From: Flavobacteriales bacterium
GTDB taxonomy: Bacteria > Bacteroidota > Bacteroidia > NS11-12g > UBA955
Assembly: GCA_947472115.1 (NCBI GenBank)
Contig: CANIZU010000100.1
Location: 1-6,948 of the forward strand
Direction: 5' to 3'
DNA length: 6,948 bases
Shown: piece after piece, positions 1 through 6,414 of the stretch
Numbering within the stretch: position 1 is the stretch's first letter
Layout of the letters: each line of letters opens with the position of its first letter
The notes under the pieces: generated by a model
The model's database searches: none
What the model saw: only the letters and a program-made list of their open reading frames with translations
What the model was told of the DNA's origin: nothing
Position numbers and translations under genes: made by a program

Positions 1-2
1 AT

Positions 3-482
3 CAAGTAGGGATGGCAACTGGGTATAGGTTGTCTGAGAATAAGAAATTGGATGCAATTGAAATGCAATTTTGTTTGGTGGAGCGGGGAAGTAGAAGGGC
101 ATTTGATCCTTTATTAACAGATGTAAATGCTTTTCACATCAAGGCACGACAGATTGAGTTGCAGGTGGCGGGTATTAGAAAGGTGAGTGCGGGAAGGTTA
201 GGCGAGATTGATTTGTTGGGCGGTATTCGGTTCACGCGATTGTTGAAAATTGAAGAAAGTGAAGGTTATAATCCCGGAATTGCGAGTGATTTTGCCCAAA
301 ATGGATTGATTTTGCAATTTGCTGTAGGTTCCCAAGTTTCTCAATCGTTGGATTTAAGATTGAATTGGGATTATAGTATCATGTCGGCATTGTCTCAATC
401 CACCTCGTATAATCTATTTTACCCAACTGGGGTTTATCACAACGGAGTAGGTCTCACCGCTTTGATACGGTTTGACAATTGA
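3..482 (+). CDS. Probable outer-membrane beta-barrel protein, C-terminal part (5' end outside window)
   Basis: The reading frame is open to the left edge, so this is the 3' part of a longer gene. The ATG at 12 has no special claim to be the start. The visible 159 residues show alternating polar and hydrophobic strands typical of a transmembrane beta-barrel, for example IELQVAGIRKVS, LILQFAVGSQVS and LDLRLNWDYS. Turns between them are rich in Gly, Asn, Asp and Ser. The last strand (GVGLTALIRF) ends two residues before the stop, as in outer-membrane proteins whose final strand carries the insertion signal. No signal peptide can be judged because the N-terminus is missing. I do not recognise a specific family, and a transporter, porin or PorP/SprF-like role are all open. 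It converges on rplS and shares its terminator. Confidence 0.6.
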   Translation, partial: QVGMATGYRLSENKKLDAIEMQFCLVERGSRRAFDPLLTDVNAFHIKARQIELQVAGIRKVSAGRLGEIDLLGGIRFTRLLKIEESEGYNPGIASDFAQNGLILQFAVGSQVSQSLDLRLNWDYSIMSALSQSTSYNLFYPTGVYHNGVGLTALIRFDN

Positions 483-512
483 TTGGAATTCTAAATTTGT
501 GCGGTGAATAAA

Positions 513-544
513 TAAAAAAAGCCCAACGAGTTGGGCTTTTTTTA
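513..544. terminator. Bidirectional intrinsic terminator between convergent genes
   Basis: The stem GCCCAA (521-526) pairs with TTGGGC (531-536) around a CGAG loop. Seven A lie before it (514-520) and seven T after it (537-543), and one further T-A pair closes the base. Because the element is symmetrical, each strand reads as a GC hairpin followed by a U-tract. It lies 30 bases past the stop of the beta-barrel gene and 17 bases past the stop of rplS, so it can end transcription from both sides. Confidence 0.93.
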
Positions 545-561
545 AACATAAATATTTTGTC

Positions 562-912
562 TTATCGAGTACGAAGCTCTTTAATACGAGCAGCTTTACC
601 GATTTGAGTACGTAGATAGAAGATACGGGCGCGACGAACACGACCTTTTCTATTCACTTCGATCTTATCGATGAAAGGAGAGTGAAGTGGGAAGATACGC
701 TCTACGCCAATTCCGTTAGAAATTTTGCGTACAGTGAAAGTTTCATCAATGCCTCCGTTGCGACGTTGGAGAACATCACCTTGGAATAACTGAATACGCT
801 CTTTGGCGCCTTCTTTAATTTTATAGTGAACAGTAATACGGTCACCAGCCTTGAAAGCGGGTAAGTCTGTTCTCAAATACTCAGATGCGATGCTATTAAC
901 GATTGAATTCAT
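562..912 (-). CDS. rplS: 50S ribosomal protein L19 (bL19)
   Basis: This encodes bL19, a 116-residue protein of the large ribosomal subunit located at the interface with the small subunit. The family signature is clear in order: an FKAGD segment, KEGAKERIQLFQGDVLQRR, TFTVRKISNGIGVERIFPLH, SPFIDKIEV, then GRVRRARIFYLR and a C-terminal GKAARIKE. The length matches typical bL19 (about 115 residues). The frame stays open for 22 more codons upstream, to an ATG at 978. I chose the start at 912 because the family begins at about this point (MNSIVNSIASEYL) and because the promoter -7 element lies inside the would-be extension. No clear Shine-Dalgarno precedes the start. It stands alone, without the trmD neighbour seen in many other bacteria. 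Confidence 0.98.
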   Translation of the reverse strand: MNSIVNSIASEYLRTDLPAFKAGDRITVHYKIKEGAKERIQLFQGDVLQRRNGGIDETFTVRKISNGIGVERIFPLHSPFIDKIEVNRKGRVRRARIFYLRTQIGKAARIKELRTR

Positions 913-935
913 GGGTTTTAATCCTAATTGGGCTG

Positions 936-965
936 CAAAAATACGAATTATTTCTTTTGATACAA
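936..965 (-). promoter_or_regulatory. Bacteroidota housekeeping promoter of rplS
   Basis: Read on the minus strand there is a TTG (963-965), a 19-base gap, and TATTTTTG (936-943). This is an exact match to the Bacteroidota -7 element TAnnTTTG with a usual distance to the -33 TTG. The start of transcription would fall near 928-931, giving a leader of only about 16-19 bases before the ATG at 912. That leaves no room for a structured ribosomal-protein leader. Confidence 0.8.
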
Positions 966-1114
966 TGAATTTCTGCAAATTTCCCCGTCAAACAGGAATT
1001 TTAACAATGTGGAATAACTTGTGTTAAACTTTTCGGCCATTGTCTATGTCTTGTCATTGAATTTTATCTACTTCGCACATTGGAAATCATTGTGACATTA
1101 TTAAGCTATCATCA

Positions 1115-1708
1115 ATGAGTGTAGATACAGCAAATGCAAAAAATATGAGTGAGACCCAACGATTACAGAATTTATCGGAAGACGATTTTTCGATTGAATT
1201 GGTAACTTCGGGGGCAACTGCATCTTTGTTTGTCGAAATCGTACGTCGTTACCAACAACAAATCTATTATCACTGTAGAAATTTATTGTTAAGTCATGAT
1301 GATGCAGATGATGCAGCTCAGAATACTTTCATTAAAGTTTGGCAGAATGCAAACCAGTTTAAGGGCGACAGTCGATTGCGCACATGGGTATATCGTATCG
1401 CAACGAACGAGTCCATTAATTTGATCCGTAAGCGAAAGCCCACGATTGATTTTGACGAGGCGCAGCCGGAGATGGCGGATATGATTACTGAAGACTTGTA
1501 TTTATCGGGCGACGATATCTCGTTAAAACTTCAGAAAGCCCTTTGTTATTTGCCATTTAAGCAGAAGTTGGTTTTTACATTGAGGTATTTTGAAGATTTG
1601 ACGTACGAAGAAATTGCGGTATTGACATCCACTTCGGAAGGGGCTTTGAAAGCGTCGTATCACCATGCCGTGAAGAAATTAGAAATTTATTTAAGTGTAC
1701 TGCGTTAA
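1115..1708 (+). CDS. RNA polymerase sigma factor, ECF (sigma-70 family)
   Basis: This encodes a 197-residue ECF sigma factor, which redirects RNA polymerase to a small set of promoters. The sigma-2 domain spans about residues 39-108, with region 2.2 at DADDAAQNTFIKVWQN (63-78). The DNA-melting and -10 recognition part follows (FKGDSRLRTWVYRIATNES, then INLIRKRK). An acidic linker (about 109-134) leads to sigma-4 (142-192), whose helix-turn-helix is LTYEEIAVLTSTSEGALKAS. There is no region 1 or 3, as expected for the ECF group. The start at 1115 gives about 38 residues before sigma-2; the ATG at 1145 (Met11) is also possible, and neither has a Shine-Dalgarno. The next gene starts 45 bases downstream on the same strand and encodes a single-pass membrane protein, the usual place for an anti-sigma factor. 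The target regulon cannot be read from the sequence. Confidence 0.95.
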   Translation: MSVDTANAKNMSETQRLQNLSEDDFSIELVTSGATASLFVEIVRRYQQQIYYHCRNLLLSHDDADDAAQNTFIKVWQNANQFKGDSRLRTWVYRIATNESINLIRKRKPTIDFDEAQPEMADMITEDLYLSGDDISLKLQKALCYLPFKQKLVFTLRYFEDLTYEEIAVLTSTSEGALKASYHHAVKKLEIYLSVLR

Positions 1709-1753
1709 ACCAAATCGTAATTTATACATCTAATCAATAGCACAAGCGAAAAC

Positions 1754-2995
1754 ATGGACTTAGAAAACGAAAAAATTGGACCAGCCTATAACGCGCCGGA
1801 TTCCTATTTCAAGGAGTCGGAATCACGTTTGTTGCAGCGATTGGGCATCGACATAAATTCTCCGGAAGCAGCTGCGCCCAAAATTGAATCAACCAAGCCG
1901 TTGGAGGTGCTCATGAAGGTTGATACTACGGGTATTCAAAAGCGGGCAAGGAAACAAGATCCACAGACGTCAAAGTCGGTGGGTGTTGATAAGGAAGTCG
2001 ATGCTTTTGGAAAGGTGGAAATCGCACCGTTAACTTTTACCACGAATGAAAATCCTGAGTGGGTTAATTTCTCTGCGATATCTGAGGAAACAATCGGTTC
2101 AAGTGATTCTTTAAATATCACCAAAGTAACATACGGCGATTTATTGAATCCAGTTGATGAAACTACTGAAATTAAAACAGAAGATTCTGAAATTTTAGAA
2201 ACGGAATTGGCGGTGTCAGAAATTCCAGTGCCAGAAATAATAGCATCGGAATCTTTAATCGCAGAACCTGCGGAGTTAATTCCAACCGAAATGGAATCTG
2301 AGTTGATTCAAGTGGAATCTGCCGTAATCGAAGTACAATCTGAGGGGATTGAATCTATTGAAACTATTGAATTGACAGTGCCAGTGATTGCGGAAGGTCT
2401 GTTAGAAGAGAAAATAGAATTACCCGACTCCATTATTATTCACGAAGTCCCAGATTCCGTTGGGTTGGATGAATTGGAGTCGTATATCGCACCAATCAAC
2501 AAACCAAAGTCGCCTGTAATTGAAGAAATTTTCCAACAAGACGAGCCGCAAATTGTCAACTTAGAAGCGCCAGCAACTGCTTTTGCACCCATTGCTGGAC
2601 GACAAAAAGAGTCGGCTACTCCAGGTTGGTTGGGTGTTGCAGCATCTTTGGCTGCTATTGTCGCCGCCTATTTTATTTGGAATGCAATTCAACCGCCCAA
2701 AGCGGAAGAGGCGATGGCAACAGAACTGCAACAGGAAGAGCCCACTGCCATTGAATTGCCTTTGGATGAGCCAGCTTCGCCAAAAGATACCATTCCTGAT
2801 GGATTACAATTGGTTGAACCGTTGATTACTGGCGACATGCCAAAATACAAAGAGCCCAATGTTTACACTATTATCGATGCCAAAGAAATGCCGCCCCGCA
2901 CCAAACGAGCCCTACAGGACTTGGAGGACAATGGGTTGGCAACCTTTGATATGGAAGATGAAATGTTTGAAGAATTAGATTTTGAATCGTTATGA
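1754..2995 (+). CDS. Acidic single-pass membrane protein, candidate anti-sigma/sensor
   Basis: I do not recognise a named family for this 413-residue protein. The N-terminus carries a short motif, APDSYFKESESRLLQRL (14-30). As I recall, 'P..YF' segments like this are common at the N-termini of Bacteroidota membrane proteins encoded beside ECF sigma factors. A Glu-rich, Ile/Val/Pro/Ser-containing low-complexity stretch follows (about 136-275), with no Lys or Arg between K141 and K220. One membrane helix is evident at about 291-312 (GWLGVAASLAAIVAAYFIWN), preceded by R283 and K285, which suggests a cytoplasmic N-terminus and a periplasmic C-terminus of about 100 residues. That C-terminus ends in a very acidic tail: 11 Asp/Glu and no Lys or Arg in 386-413. 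No classical RseA or FecR domain is visible. Position after the sigma gene and before a secreted CpxP-like gene (ATGA overlap) makes an anti-sigma or signal-transmitting role plausible, but this is inferred. Confidence 0.75.
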   Translation: MDLENEKIGPAYNAPDSYFKESESRLLQRLGIDINSPEAAAPKIESTKPLEVLMKVDTTGIQKRARKQDPQTSKSVGVDKEVDAFGKVEIAPLTFTTNENPEWVNFSAISEETIGSSDSLNITKVTYGDLLNPVDETTEIKTEDSEILETELAVSEIPVPEIIASESLIAEPAELIPTEMESELIQVESAVIEVQSEGIESIETIELTVPVIAEGLLEEKIELPDSIIIHEVPDSVGLDELESYIAPINKPKSPVIEEIFQQDEPQIVNLEAPATAFAPIAGRQKESATPGWLGVAASLAAIVAAYFIWNAIQPPKAEEAMATELQQEEPTAIELPLDEPASPKDTIPDGLQLVEPLITGDMPKYKEPNVYTIIDAKEMPPRTKRALQDLEDNGLATFDMEDEMFEELDFESL

Positions 2996-3537
2996 AATGC
3001 ATGAAATATATCACCCTGTGCTTGTTGATGTTGTTTGCTGTGAAAGCATCGGCGCAAAATGAAGCAAAAAAGGATAGCCTTAGGGCCTCTAAAGTGGAGG
3101 AGTTAAGAAAGTTTCGTGAGACTTTGTTTGTGGAACAACTCACATTAAGTGAAGCGGAGAAAGTGAAGTTTTTTCCTATTTACGATGAATATCAGTTGAA
3201 ATTGCGTGATGCAAAACGCGGTTTTAGAGAAAAATGGAACGATAAACGTCCTTCCGAATTGTCTGAAACCGAAGCAGAGCAGTATTTCAAGGATGCTGTC
3301 GCCTTGCGCAAATTAGAAGTCCAATTGCTCGAAACCTATACCACTAAACTCAAGCCAGTGATTGGCATGAAGCGTGCGGTTCAATTGCCGCGCATCGAAC
3401 GTGAGGTGAAGAAAGAAATGATCGCAAAGGCTCGTTCAATGCGGAAGAAGAAGAAGCCTGCGGATGGGGTGGAAAATCGTGGGGGTGGGGATAGGCCTCG
3501 CCGACGTGCGCCAGAGGGTGAACCCATTGGGAATTAA
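2992..3537 (+). CDS. Secreted Spy/CpxP-like periplasmic protein
   Basis: This encodes a 181-residue exported protein. Residues 1-21 form a signal peptide with a hydrophobic core (YITLCLLMLFAV) and an ASA-Q cleavage site after A21. The mature part is predicted almost wholly helical and highly charged. It contains LTLSEAEK (50-57), which resembles the LTxxQ motif of the Spy/CpxP/CnrX group, followed by the aromatic FFPIYDEYQ. This pattern recurs in small Bacteroidota proteins encoded near ECF sigma factors. The C-terminus is a probably disordered basic tail (146-172, 12 Lys/Arg including RKKKK and RPRRR). The start overlaps the upstream stop as ATGA, implying translational coupling; Met4 (at 3001) is an alternative start that gives a more usual signal peptide. 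Family members act as periplasmic chaperones or stress and metal sensors. Which applies here is unknown, and the similarity is at motif level only. Confidence 0.72.
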   Translation: MKCMKYITLCLLMLFAVKASAQNEAKKDSLRASKVEELRKFRETLFVEQLTLSEAEKVKFFPIYDEYQLKLRDAKRGFREKWNDKRPSELSETEAEQYFKDAVALRKLEVQLLETYTTKLKPVIGMKRAVQLPRIEREVKKEMIAKARSMRKKKKPADGVENRGGGDRPRRRAPEGEPIGN

Positions 3538-3540
3538 TCA

Positions 3541-4734
3541 ATGACATCAATAAACAGGCCTGTTACCATTGTTGGTGGGGGCATGTCGGGTCTGTCTGCC
3601 GCATACAAACTGCAACAACTAGGTATTCCTTACGAATTGCATGAAGGAAGCAATGCGTGGGGTGGCAAGTTGCGAACCACACATATTGACGGTTTTTCAT
3701 TGGATCATGGATTTCAAGTGATTCAAAGTGCTTATCCAGCGTTAGACGATTACAAGCAGGGTGGTTTATTGGATGGCGCCCTCGCCTTCGGCTCGGGCGC
3801 CTGGCTGCTCACAGCCACAGGGAAGACCCTCATCGCCGATCCTATAAAACACGGCATCAAAGGCATCGGAGCGCTATTGCATCCCGATATTAAACTCACT
3901 GATGTTTTTAAAATAATTGCCCTTCGTAAGAAATTGCTATCCCAAAATCCTAGCGATTTTTTTCAATCTCCCACCTCAGCAAACATCGCAATACCATCTA
4001 CCCAAGATTATCTGCTTTCGATTGGGTTTTCGGAAACCATTATCGAATCATTCTTTCGACCATTCTTTACTGGCATTTTTCTCGAAGAAGCTCTTCAAAC
4101 CCCGTGCTCTCTTTTTGATTTTATCTTTTGGGCTCTAGCCAAAGGCGATGCACTTATTTTGCCCAATGGAGTCCAAACATTCCCCAATAGAATTGCCTCA
4201 AAACTCAATCCCAGTCAGATTTTCCTAAATTCTACAGTGGGGAACAATCACCAGGCAGGAATTCCGTATCGCTCAACTACAACCTTATATTATTCCGTAG
4301 ATCACGATGCCGGCTTAGGTAAGTTCTTGGCGCTCAACGCAAGCCGGATGGGACGTGTAAATCTTATCGCGGTTCCTTCAATGGTTCAATCCAGTTATGC
4401 TCCCACAGGTAAGCACCTGTTGTCGGTATCGTTGAAGCCCTCTTTTTCTGGCAATGTGGATGCTCATGCGGCAAACAATGAAATTCTTACGGAAGTAGAG
4501 AACTTGTTGCAGAGGCCCATCAACGCCCAATTTTTGCAGTCCTTTGAAGTGAAATCTGCGCTGCCCATGAATACCAAGTATTCTTATGATTTGCCAAGCA
4601 GCCCAAGTGTTGCGAACATTGAGCAGAATCAATTTCTGGCAGGTCAATCAATTGCAAACCCGTCGTTAAATGCTGCCATTTTATCCGGTCTGCAGTTTGC
4701 AGAAAATTACCGCGCCCATTCGCCTAAACTTTGA
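3541..4734 (+). CDS. FAD-dependent oxidoreductase, amine oxidase/phytoene desaturase-like
   Basis: This encodes a 397-residue flavoenzyme of the NAD(P)-binding Rossmann/amine oxidase superfamily, which includes protoporphyrinogen oxidase and carotenoid desaturases. The N-terminus has the dinucleotide fold VTIVGGGMSGLSAAYKLQQL, with Gly12-x-Gly14-x-x-Gly17 and the ribose-binding acidic residue in YELHEG (Glu35). The flavin motif GGKLRT (41-46) and FSLDHGFQV (52-60) follow. The centre has FFRPFFTGIFLEE (171-183) and the LPNGVQTFPNRIA segment (207-219) typical of these enzymes. The C-terminal FAD-contact motif is FLAGQSIANPSLNAAILSG (365-383). It seems complete, although somewhat shorter than bacterial phytoene desaturases (about 490-500). 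No signal peptide or membrane helix is evident, so it is probably cytoplasmic. Substrate cannot be assigned. It starts 3 bases after the CpxP-like gene and is therefore likely co-transcribed with the sigma-factor cluster. Confidence 0.88.
   Translation: MTSINRPVTIVGGGMSGLSAAYKLQQLGIPYELHEGSNAWGGKLRTTHIDGFSLDHGFQVIQSAYPALDDYKQGGLLDGALAFGSGAWLLTATGKTLIADPIKHGIKGIGALLHPDIKLTDVFKIIALRKKLLSQNPSDFFQSPTSANIAIPSTQDYLLSIGFSETIIESFFRPFFTGIFLEEALQTPCSLFDFIFWALAKGDALILPNGVQTFPNRIASKLNPSQIFLNSTVGNNHQAGIPYRSTTTLYYSVDHDAGLGKFLALNASRMGRVNLIAVPSMVQSSYAPTGKHLLSVSLKPSFSGNVDAHAANNEILTEVENLLQRPINAQFLQSFEVKSALPMNTKYSYDLPSSPSVANIEQNQFLAGQSIANPSLNAAILSGLQFAENYRAHSPKL
3775..3801. repeat. 27-base GC-rich interrupted palindrome inside the flavoenzyme gene
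   Basis: GGCGCCC (3775-3781) is the exact reverse complement of GGGCGCC (3795-3801). Inside it, GCC (3784-3786) pairs with GGC (3790-3792) around a TTC loop, and the two are separated by opposed TC/TC mismatches. The element is centred on 3788, lies within coding sequence (codons for about residues 79-87), and stands out in a gene that is otherwise AT-rich. It would form a stable mRNA hairpin. It has no T-tract, so it is not a terminator, and it may be a chance result of codon choice. Confidence 0.7.
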
Positions 4735-4792
4735 GTGCACAAAAAAGCCCCTGTTTTCGACGAATTCTAAGCCGATTTAACATTTTGTTTAC

Positions 4793-4823
4793 TTGCTTTT
4801 AACTGTGGTCGGCCGTATTATTG
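4793..4823 (+). promoter_or_regulatory. Bacteroidota-type promoter of the exbB-exbD-exbD operon
   Basis: TTG (4793-4795) is followed by a 20-base gap and TATTATTG (4816-4823), which matches TAnnTTTG at five of its six fixed positions (A instead of T at the fifth base). Transcription would start near 4829-4831, leaving a leader of about 25 bases before the exbB ATG at 4855. It lies in the only sizeable gap between the flavoenzyme and exbB, so the transport module probably has its own transcription unit. Confidence 0.65.
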
Positions 4824-4854
4824 CACTTCATAAAATCAAAAACTTAGAATCATT

Positions 4855-5670
4855 ATGACAAATAACAACAACAAATCGGGAAACAATGCTTGGATGGCAT
4901 ATTTCTCTGGCCTTGCCATTTTGTTTGCAATTGCCGCTGGGTACTCAATTTACATTTTCTTTTTAGGAAATGCTGCCAACTTTGAAGATGGAGACGTCGC
5001 AAAAGGTCACCCATTGGGACTTTTGGGCATCATCTATCGCGGTGGTATCGCCATCGTACCTTTGTTGATTGCGGTAAACATCACCGTAATTTTGGTGTCA
5101 ATTGAGCGTTTTATCACTTTGTCTGCGGCTTCAGGACGTGGCAATGCAACTGCATTCGTTCACAAAATGCGTGCTATGTTGGAGCAAAACAACTTAGACG
5201 GTGCGATTGCTGCTTGCGATCAACAGCGGGGATCTTTGGCCAATGTGGTTCGTTCTGGTTTGACTCGCTACCAAGTGGTTGCTGCGAAAACAGATTTGAA
5301 TCGCGATGAGAAGAAAGCTGCTATCGAAAAGGAATTGGAAGAAGCAACTAGCTTGGAATTGCCTATGCTTTCTAAGAACTTGGTTATCATCACAACTTGT
5401 GCATCTATTGGTACTTTGATCGGTTTGATCGGAACTGTATTCGGTATGATTCGTGCGTTTGCTGCGTTGGCGAACTCTGGTACTCCTGATACAGCTGCCT
5501 TGGCAACAGGTATCTCTGAAGCTTTGATTAACACGGCTTTTGGTATCATTGGATCAACTTTGGCGATCATCAGTTATAACTATTTCTCTAACCGCATCGA
5601 CACTATGACACACAGCATGGACGAAGCGGGTTATTCTATTATTTCTAACTTCCAGGCCAACCACGGTTAA
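4855..5670 (+). CDS. exbB: MotA/TolQ/ExbB proton channel family protein
   Basis: This encodes a 271-residue inner-membrane subunit of the proton channel that, with ExbD, energises TonB (or, in relatives, Tol or gliding systems). Four membrane helices are visible: about 16-38, 60-86, 177-203 and 220-243. The last three correspond to the three helices of E. coli ExbB. The second is followed by the typical SIERFITL (82-89) and a roughly 90-residue cytoplasmic loop with charged helices (DEKKAAIEKELEEA). The third helix contains GTLIGLIGTVFGM and the fourth GISEALINTAFGI. Thr194 and Thr227 align by motif with the channel threonines T148 and T181 of E. coli ExbB. The additional N-terminal helix would place the N-terminus in the cytoplasm. 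A Bacteroidota-type promoter lies just upstream, no Shine-Dalgarno is seen, and exbD follows after 54 bases. Confidence 0.95.
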   Translation: MTNNNNKSGNNAWMAYFSGLAILFAIAAGYSIYIFFLGNAANFEDGDVAKGHPLGLLGIIYRGGIAIVPLLIAVNITVILVSIERFITLSAASGRGNATAFVHKMRAMLEQNNLDGAIAACDQQRGSLANVVRSGLTRYQVVAAKTDLNRDEKKAAIEKELEEATSLELPMLSKNLVIITTCASIGTLIGLIGTVFGMIRAFAALANSGTPDTAALATGISEALINTAFGIIGSTLAIISYNYFSNRIDTMTHSMDEAGYSIISNFQANHG

Positions 5671-5724
5671 TTCGGTTATTTACCTTTTGGTTTAAACCCG
5701 GATTAACGCCCTAAATTTACGAAC

Positions 5725-6396
5725 ATGCCTAAAGTAAGTATGCCCCGTTCCACCCCTTCATTGGATATGACGCCAATGGTGGATTTGGCATTCCTTCTGG
5801 TAACGTTCTTTATGTTGACCTCAAGTTTCCGTGCTCCAGAGCCCGTATTCGTAGATCCTCCGTCCTCTACCACCGAAGTGCAAATACCTAAACAGGTGTT
5901 TTTGGTGACCGTAGATGCTGATGGAAGGGTGTTCATTGATATCACAAATCCTGCAGTAAAAGAGATGGTTTTGAAGGATATGATGCGCGATTTCAAGGTG
6001 CAAATGAGCGCAGAGGAAGTAAAGAAATTTGCTGGTGCTGGTCCAATAGGACTAAAAATGGAATCCATTAGTTCGTATCTAGAATTGGAAGTCAATGCCC
6101 GCGCAAAAGTGCAGCAATCTGGCGTTCCCTATGATACATTAAACATAAAAAAGAGTCAGCTTTACCACTGGGCTTACAACGCCCGTTTAAGAGCACACGA
6201 CGATTTTAAAGACCGCGAAGCTGAAGCCACGAAGCGTGGTTTGCCTTTTGATAAGGAGAATTATATTCAGTTTGCGGTAAAAGCCGACGGTAACACAAAA
6301 TACAACGTTCTAAAAAACGTTATCCAAGTATTCAGGGAAGCCAAAGTAAAGAATTTTCAGATGATCACAGGTTTGGAAGCCAAGCCTAAAGACTAA
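5725..6396 (+). CDS. exbD: Biopolymer transporter ExbD/TolR family protein, first copy
   Basis: This encodes a 223-residue partner of ExbB. A short cytoplasmic N-terminus (MPKVSMPRSTPSL) leads to DMTPMVDLAFLLVTFFMLTS, the single membrane helix (about 18-34). It carries Asp20, equivalent to the proton-carrying Asp25 of E. coli ExbD. The rest is periplasmic. FLVTVDADGRVFIDI (59-73) is the first beta-strand unit of the ExbD fold, and NYIQFAVKADGNTKYNVLKNVIQVF (179-203) the later unit with the usual 'D....Y..v..v' pattern. Between them lies an enlarged region of about 100 residues, making the protein some 80 residues longer than E. coli ExbD (141). The sequence is of the Bacteroidota type. Met6 is an alternative start. 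It lies 54 bases after exbB in the same orientation and 18 bases before the second exbD. Confidence 0.94.
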   Translation: MPKVSMPRSTPSLDMTPMVDLAFLLVTFFMLTSSFRAPEPVFVDPPSSTTEVQIPKQVFLVTVDADGRVFIDITNPAVKEMVLKDMMRDFKVQMSAEEVKKFAGAGPIGLKMESISSYLELEVNARAKVQQSGVPYDTLNIKKSQLYHWAYNARLRAHDDFKDREAEATKRGLPFDKENYIQFAVKADGNTKYNVLKNVIQVFREAKVKNFQMITGLEAKPKD

Positions 6397-6400
6397 TGAT

Positions 6401-6407
6401 AGGAGAG
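6401..6407 (+). promoter_or_regulatory. Shine-Dalgarno site of the second exbD
   Basis: AGGAGAG lies 7 bases before the ATG at 6415, the spacing expected of a strong ribosome binding site. It sets this start firmly. None of the other starts in the window has a comparable site, so it is unusual in this context. Confidence 0.75.
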
Positions 6408-6414
6408 TAGAACC

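Noticed and set aside
913..935. A structured leader RNA controlling rplS, as described for some flavobacterial L19 genes
   Set aside because: The promoter position leaves only about 16-19 transcribed bases before the start codon, too short for such a structure.
913..978. Upstream extension of rplS to an ATG at 978, adding 22 residues
   Set aside because: The extension has no counterpart in the bL19 family as I know it, and the promoter -7 element (936-943) lies within it, so transcription would begin inside the extension.
1040..1077. Housekeeping promoter for the sigma gene using TTG and TACTTCGC
   Set aside because: The downstream element matches TAnnTTTG poorly and the available TTG triplets are spaced 15 or 26 bases away, outside the usual range.
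2863..3143. Open frames on the minus strand opposite the junction of the membrane-protein and CpxP-like genes
   Set aside because: They lie antisense to two well-supported genes, show no domain or signal of their own, and have biased residue content expected of shadow frames.
3464..3498. G-quadruplex in the G-rich end of the CpxP-like gene
   Set aside because: There are several G runs, but one loop exceeds 10 bases and the last runs are only two G. The richness follows from Gly/Arg codons of the basic tail.
4735..4770. Terminator after the flavoenzyme gene
   Set aside because: AAAAAAGCCCC (4741-4751) looks like the left arm of an intrinsic terminator, but no matching GGGGC and T-tract follow, so no hairpin can be supported.
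5689..5698. GGTTTAAACC palindrome in the exbB-exbD gap
   Set aside because: Ten bases without a loop or T-tract is too short for a terminator, and a lone palindrome of this size is expected by chance.
5268..6095. Long open frames on the minus strand opposite exbB and exbD
   Set aside because: These are antisense to genes with strong family motifs. Their translations are low-complexity mirror sequences without initiation signals.
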